Source: Oscillibacter sp. (lineage in GTDB: Bacteria > Bacillota > Clostridia > Oscillospirales > Oscillospiraceae). From it: 64,000 bases of DNA. This document shows, piece by piece, positions 60,478-64,000 of this stretch. Under the pieces are notes generated by a model. The model was not told where the DNA came from. It saw only the letters and a list, made by a program, of their open reading frames with translations, and did no database searches. Each line of letters begins with the position of its first letter. The stretch's first letter is position 1. The position numbers and the translations under genes are program-made. The stretch covers positions 1-64,000 of the forward strand of contig JAAVHC010000019.1 in assembly GCA_014799925.1 (NCBI GenBank). Reading direction: 5' to 3'.

Positions 60478-62667
60478 TCACTGTTCCGCCTTACCATATT
60501 TTTTGATGATCCGGCGGACTGACCGGAGCAGAAACTCGAAGCACACGATCAGGACCGCGCCCACGATGATCCCCAGCAGAAGGGAATAGGCGGTGCGGAC
60601 GAAGCCCAGGTACAGAGGCGTGCGGATGTGCATGAAGGTGTTGCACACGCTGGTCAGGCCAATGGTGCCCGCCAGACCGAAGAGGGCCGTCCAGAAGGGG
60701 AGCCGCCGCACGGCGCAGTACACCGCCAGCATGATGCCGGGGAACGCGACCAGGAATTCCTTGGTCCTGGGGCGCGCCAGCAGAAGGGACTCCAGGTCGT
60801 TGCGGAAGATCAGCTCCAGCTCGGAGATGGCGACGCTGGACTCATGACCGGTGCGGGCCAGGTAATAGGAACCCGCGGCGCCCACCGCGGCCGCCAGGAC
60901 CACCCCCCAGACGGGAATGGTCCACCGGAACGCCGTCACGATGTCCCGGAGGTCCAGGCGACTGCTCTTCCGGTTTTTGTCAAACAGCCCGTAATAGGAC
61001 AGGAACAGCACGCAGAAAAAGGCCAGCGGCACCAGCTGCGCCGCCTTGACCCCCCGGAAAATGCCGATCTCCAGCATGAAGCCGGTGGAGGACAGGGGAG
61101 CGGCGGTCATCATGGCTCCGGCCAGGGAAATGGCCGCCGCGATCAGCAGGATCAGAACGGATCGGAGCAGGATCTTCAGCAGGCCGGCGTCCCTGTCCAG
61201 CGTCTCGCCGGCCTCCTTGGCGGCCGCCAGGAAGAAAGCGGCCGCCAGGCAGGCGAATACCACCGCGCTGGCAAAGCTGGCCAGCAGCCGGAAGGTGTTG
61301 GGCATCACCAGCCAGGCCCCGGTGACGCACACCGCCGCCAGTCCCGCCAGGGCCAGGGTCCACTTCCGCTTCATGGGCAGGAAGGTGTCCGGCAGCAGCG
61401 CGCCGCCGATGCCCGCTCCCAGGCCCATGAACAGCATGACCAGGGAGGGGACCTGGTAGTTTTCCATCACCGAGGCCCGGCCCATGGTGATGCCGTGGGC
61501 GGCCAGGCGCCGGTTCAGGCTTTCAAACATGCCCCGGTAGACCTCCGCGTCGGTGATGTAGACGTGGTTGTCGTTGGTTTGCTTGATGGGCTTGAAGTAG
61601 ATCACGCGGATGTTCCGCTCAACAACGGCGCGGTAGAGGGTGTTTTCGATCTCCTCCGCGCCCTCGTAGCCATAGTACGCGTAGCGGTTCTGAATGTAGT
61701 CCCACATGCTGAAGACCCGGACCGAGTTGTAATCTGTGGCCACGACGGCGGCCTCTGCGCCGGCCTGCTTCATGTTTTCCCGCTGGACGTTGGTCTCAAT
61801 CAGACCCATGGTGATATGATTGTCCCGGAGATAGTCCAGGGCGAATTCCACGCCGTCGTCATATCCGATGACGGCCTCGCCGCCGGCGATGATGTATTCG
61901 GGGCGGATGCCGTATTTCTCATAGCCGCGCACCACCGCCCGGGCGTACCGGGCGTCATTATGCCCGTTGTAGCAGAGGGTCCTTGGGATGATCTCCAGCC
62001 CGGCGGACTGGATGAGCTCCACCTTCTCCGGCATGAGGCCCAGGGCGATATACATCAGCTTGGAGGAGACGATCTCGCTGCGCTCCACAAAGCCGCCGGC
62101 CTTGGTGGTGATGTACCGGCTGGTACTGGTGTACAGCGCGTCGACGGCCTGGCCGTCCAGGAAGATATAGGAGTGCCCCGCCGTGCCGACGCAGAACCAG
62201 GAGCCCTCGGGAAAACGCTCCTCCACGGCCTCCGTCACAAACCGGCAGGCGTCATTCCCCCCGGTATCCAAGACCTCCACCAGCACGTCGAAGCGGTCAT
62301 AGCCCCGCTCCTCAATGGCCCGGACGACAAACTCGGGGTAGTCGTCCCGCCAGCCGGCGTCCCGGATGACCTCGTCCATTATCCTGGCGGTCACGTTCAT
62401 GGAGGAAGCCTCCATCAGGGTGGTCAGGTTTTCCTCCGTCAGAGCGATCCTGGCGATGCCCATATCTTTAAATTCCCGCAGCCACCAGGCCATGTCGCGG
62501 CCGCTCTGCTCCGCCATCTGCTCCAGCTCGGTGTAATCAATGACCACGTCGTAGGTCTTGCTGGCATCTTCCACCCGCCAGCGGCTGGCGATGACGGTGA
62601 TGCTGGCAATAACTGTCAGGGCCAGGAGGATCAGAAGGATCCGATTTCTTTTGATATACTGCTTCAT
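60478..62667 (-). CDS. DUF5693 family membrane protein
   Basis: A 729-residue protein with an N-terminal membrane helix (about 9-27), a large extracytoplasmic domain (about 30-410, including DALYTSTSRYITTKAGG) and about eight C-terminal helices (about 415-715). The family is defined mainly by this layout and its neighbour csaB; no catalytic motif is evident. ATG 62667 follows AAGGACAA. Context suggests a part in assembly or modification of secondary wall polymer. Confidence 0.85.
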   Translation of the reverse strand: MKQYIKRNRILLILLALTVIASITVIASRWRVEDASKTYDVVIDYTELEQMAEQSGRDMAWWLREFKDMGIARIALTEENLTTLMEASSMNVTARIMDEVIRDAGWRDDYPEFVVRAIEERGYDRFDVLVEVLDTGGNDACRFVTEAVEERFPEGSWFCVGTAGHSYIFLDGQAVDALYTSTSRYITTKAGGFVERSEIVSSKLMYIALGLMPEKVELIQSAGLEIIPRTLCYNGHNDARYARAVVRGYEKYGIRPEYIIAGGEAVIGYDDGVEFALDYLRDNHITMGLIETNVQRENMKQAGAEAAVVATDYNSVRVFSMWDYIQNRYAYYGYEGAEEIENTLYRAVVERNIRVIYFKPIKQTNDNHVYITDAEVYRGMFESLNRRLAAHGITMGRASVMENYQVPSLVMLFMGLGAGIGGALLPDTFLPMKRKWTLALAGLAAVCVTGAWLVMPNTFRLLASFASAVVFACLAAAFFLAAAKEAGETLDRDAGLLKILLRSVLILLIAAAISLAGAMMTAAPLSSTGFMLEIGIFRGVKAAQLVPLAFFCVLFLSYYGLFDKNRKSSRLDLRDIVTAFRWTIPVWGVVLAAAVGAAGSYYLARTGHESSVAISELELIFRNDLESLLLARPRTKEFLVAFPGIMLAVYCAVRRLPFWTALFGLAGTIGLTSVCNTFMHIRTPLYLGFVRTAYSLLLGIIVGAVLIVCFEFLLRSVRRIIKKYGKAEQ

Positions 62668-62744
62668 TGCTTGTCCTTTCTCTGGCGGCTCTTGATCTGC
62701 GGCCCTGCGGGCCGCGTCCGCTGTTTTCCTGTTTTTGATTTGCC

Positions 62745-63243
62745 CTGCCGGGCGGGGGAGGGACGAGGCTTACTTTTCTTGCTTCGCCAAGAAAAGTAAC
62801 AAAAGAAAGCGACTTAAGAGGCTCCGCCTCTTAAGAATCTCTCATTTGTTTGTTTAATTGCGCTACGACGTACCGAGTTTGGTTCTACCGGCAGTGCTTA
62901 CCCGGATGCGCCGGTGCCTGTCGCCTACCCACGAGTTCTAACGCACCCAGAGGAAGCTAAGCCGCTGCTCCAATCGGTGCACACCACCGCCGGGAGTTCC
63001 CAAAGCGATAAGGTAGGGATTGCCGACAACATCCTATAACAGACGCAGAGAAGCCGAAACCACACCCGCAGCCCGGTTTAGCCCGGACGGACTACAGGAA
63101 AAGCGCAAAACAAATAACCCCCGTAATAGTAAGGGATTCTTAAACCGTCAGGTTTAAGCACGCTTTTGCCTACTTTTCCCGTGGGGGAAAAGTAGGCCCG
63201 GGGTCCGGGGCTGGGAAAGCCCCGGGCTATCAAATCGAAACAA
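62745..63243. repeat. palindromic intergenic element, copy E
   Basis: Between the DUF5693 gene and ruvX. Left end: TTACTTTTCTTG/CAAGAAAAGTAA (62770-62799) and CTTAAGAGGC/GCCTCTTAAG (62813-62835). Right end: AAGGGATTC, CTTAAACC/GGTTTAAG, GCCTACTTTTCCC/GGGAAAAGTAGGC (63168-63197), a GGGGCT/AGCCCC hairpin and GAAACAA (63237-63243). The core shares CCAGAGGAAGCTAAGCCGCT with copy A and its right half with copy D. Confidence 0.8.
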
Positions 63244-63262
63244 CTCTCGCTTTCTGCAAAGA

Positions 63263-63682
63263 CTACTGCTGCCCCTTTCGATATGTCAGATACCCCTCCA
63301 GAATAAGAGCCGCCGCCACGGCGTCCACGGTCTTCTTCCGCTGCCGGGCGTTCTTCCCGGCGGAGGCCAGGATGTTGTGGGCGTCAATGGTGGTCCTTCG
63401 CTCGTCCCAGAGCCTGACGGGGAGTCCGAACGCTTCCTCCAGAACACGGGAGAACGCCTCCGCCTTCTCCGCCCTGGGGCCCAGGGTGCCGTCCATGTTC
63501 TTCGGATGGCCTAGGACCAGCTCCTCTACCGCGTACGCCTCGATCAGCTCGCCCAGACGGCGGAGGACCTCCGCCTCCTTCCGGGTGTGGATCACCTCGG
63601 CATATCCGGCCAGCAGGCCGGTGAGATCGGAGAGCGCCACGCCGGTATGGGCGTCTCCGTAGTCGATTGCCATGATGCGCAT
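63263..63682 (-). CDS. ruvX: pre-16S rRNA nuclease/Holliday junction resolvase-like YqgF
   Basis: A 139-residue RNase H-fold protein. The first acidic residue is in MAIDYGDAHTGVA, the next motif is VLGHPKNMDGTLG, and LWDERRTTIDAH and DAVAAALILEGYL complete the active site. It matches YqgF/RuvX, which processes the 5' end of 16S rRNA. ATG 63682 follows AGAGGAGG; the frame open to 63745 would cover the promoter. Confidence 0.94.
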   Translation of the reverse strand: MRIMAIDYGDAHTGVALSDLTGLLAGYAEVIHTRKEAEVLRRLGELIEAYAVEELVLGHPKNMDGTLGPRAEKAEAFSRVLEEAFGLPVRLWDERRTTIDAHNILASAGKNARQRKKTVDAVAAALILEGYLTYRKGQQ

Positions 63683-64000
63683 GGTCGTCCTCCTCTGCGG
63701 ATCTGCCAAATTGCGGATCAGGCCGCAATTTCCTTTATTATACAATATCCGCGCAGGAAAAAAAAGTAGTTAGAATGAAAAATTTCTGTTGACCCTGGAC
63801 AGAATTGGTGGTATAGTAAGCTTTACCTGTGGAAATGGGGCTTTCTTTTTGCGCGCTTTTCGCTTCTCGCGGGCAAGAGCGTCCTGCTTCCAACAGGGAG
63901 GCAATTGCGATTCTGCGGCGGCCGCAACGAGCGGTCGTGCAGAATTGAATTTCGCATGGCCGCTCGTTGCGGCCGCCGCGAAATCTCAACAGGTCACAGA
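63683..64000. other. right-edge intergenic region with divergent promoters and a large hairpin
   Basis: A minus-strand -10 TATAAT (63742-63737) serves ruvX. A long inverted repeat with perfect 20-bp arms (63915-63934 and 63960-63979) and a 25-nt loop lies near the edge. No gene is supported before the window ends; AGGGAGG at 63895-63901 is not followed by a convincing start. Confidence 0.55.
63789..63817 (+). promoter_or_regulatory. strong rightward promoter for a gene beyond the window
   Basis: TTGACC (63789-63794), a 17-bp spacer and TATAGT (63812-63817). The transcript would begin near 63824 and have at least 170 nt of leader, including the 20-bp hairpin. Confidence 0.75.

Overview
The window is high-GC, Gram-positive DNA from a spore-forming anaerobe. 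It most resembles a gut Clostridia of the Oscillospiraceae (Flavonifractor/Lawsonibacter-like); this placement is inferred from gene content. Supporting genes are a rubredoxin, a LysM-GH18 spore-cortex type protein, the clostridial long PurL with fused glutaminase, split PurH functions, the csaB/DUF5693/murJ cluster, and AAGGAGG ribosome-binding sites almost everywhere. No rRNA, tRNA or CRISPR array was seen.

Layout. 1-1.7 kb: edge of an integrated element (partial phage-tail-like gene and a tyrosine integrase). 1.7-11.3 kb: rubredoxin, a MarR-controlled heterodimeric ABC exporter, a LysM-GH18 protein, RidA, two GNAT acetyltransferases, a Gly/Thr-repeat lipoprotein and thioredoxin reductase. 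11.4-24.9 kb (all minus): a sensory and transport locus, read as binding lipoprotein, YesM-type kinase, AraC-type regulator, then two complete ABC importers of the iron/phosphonate type, with a methyltransferase and a HAD phosphatase inside. 25.0-31.3 kb: a hydrolase gene with a 5' frameshift, then carB, carA and a GrpB-like gene. 31.6-46.4 kb (plus): a de novo purine pathway, purE-purC-sORF-purF-purM-purN-purO-purB-purH-purD-purL, headed by a ZTP-type riboswitch. 46.6-55.2 kb (minus): an ABC ATPase, a 1,286-residue FtsX-type permease, and walK-yycH-yycI without walR. 55.3-57.7 kb: DAHP synthase behind a Phe/Tyr leader-peptide attenuator, and a metallo-beta-lactamase-fold hydrolase. 57.8-63.7 kb (minus): murJ, csaB, a DUF5693 protein and ruvX.

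The purine genes cover PRPP to IMP: PurF, PurD, PurN, PurL(Q), PurM, PurE, PurC, PurB, then AICAR formyltransferase and IMP cyclohydrolase as separate proteins. No purK is present. carAB nearby supplies carbamoyl phosphate. MurJ, CsaB and the WalK/YycH/YycI set are cell-envelope functions.

The least explained feature is a family of intergenic palindromic elements, at about 32.3, 35.2, 40.7, 56.7 and 62.7 kb. They carry hairpin ends with compensatory base changes and partly shared cores lying in either orientation. Three of them interrupt the purine gene series. The most interesting regulatory signal is the leader-peptide attenuator of the DAHP synthase gene, in a phylum where T-boxes are the usual solution.
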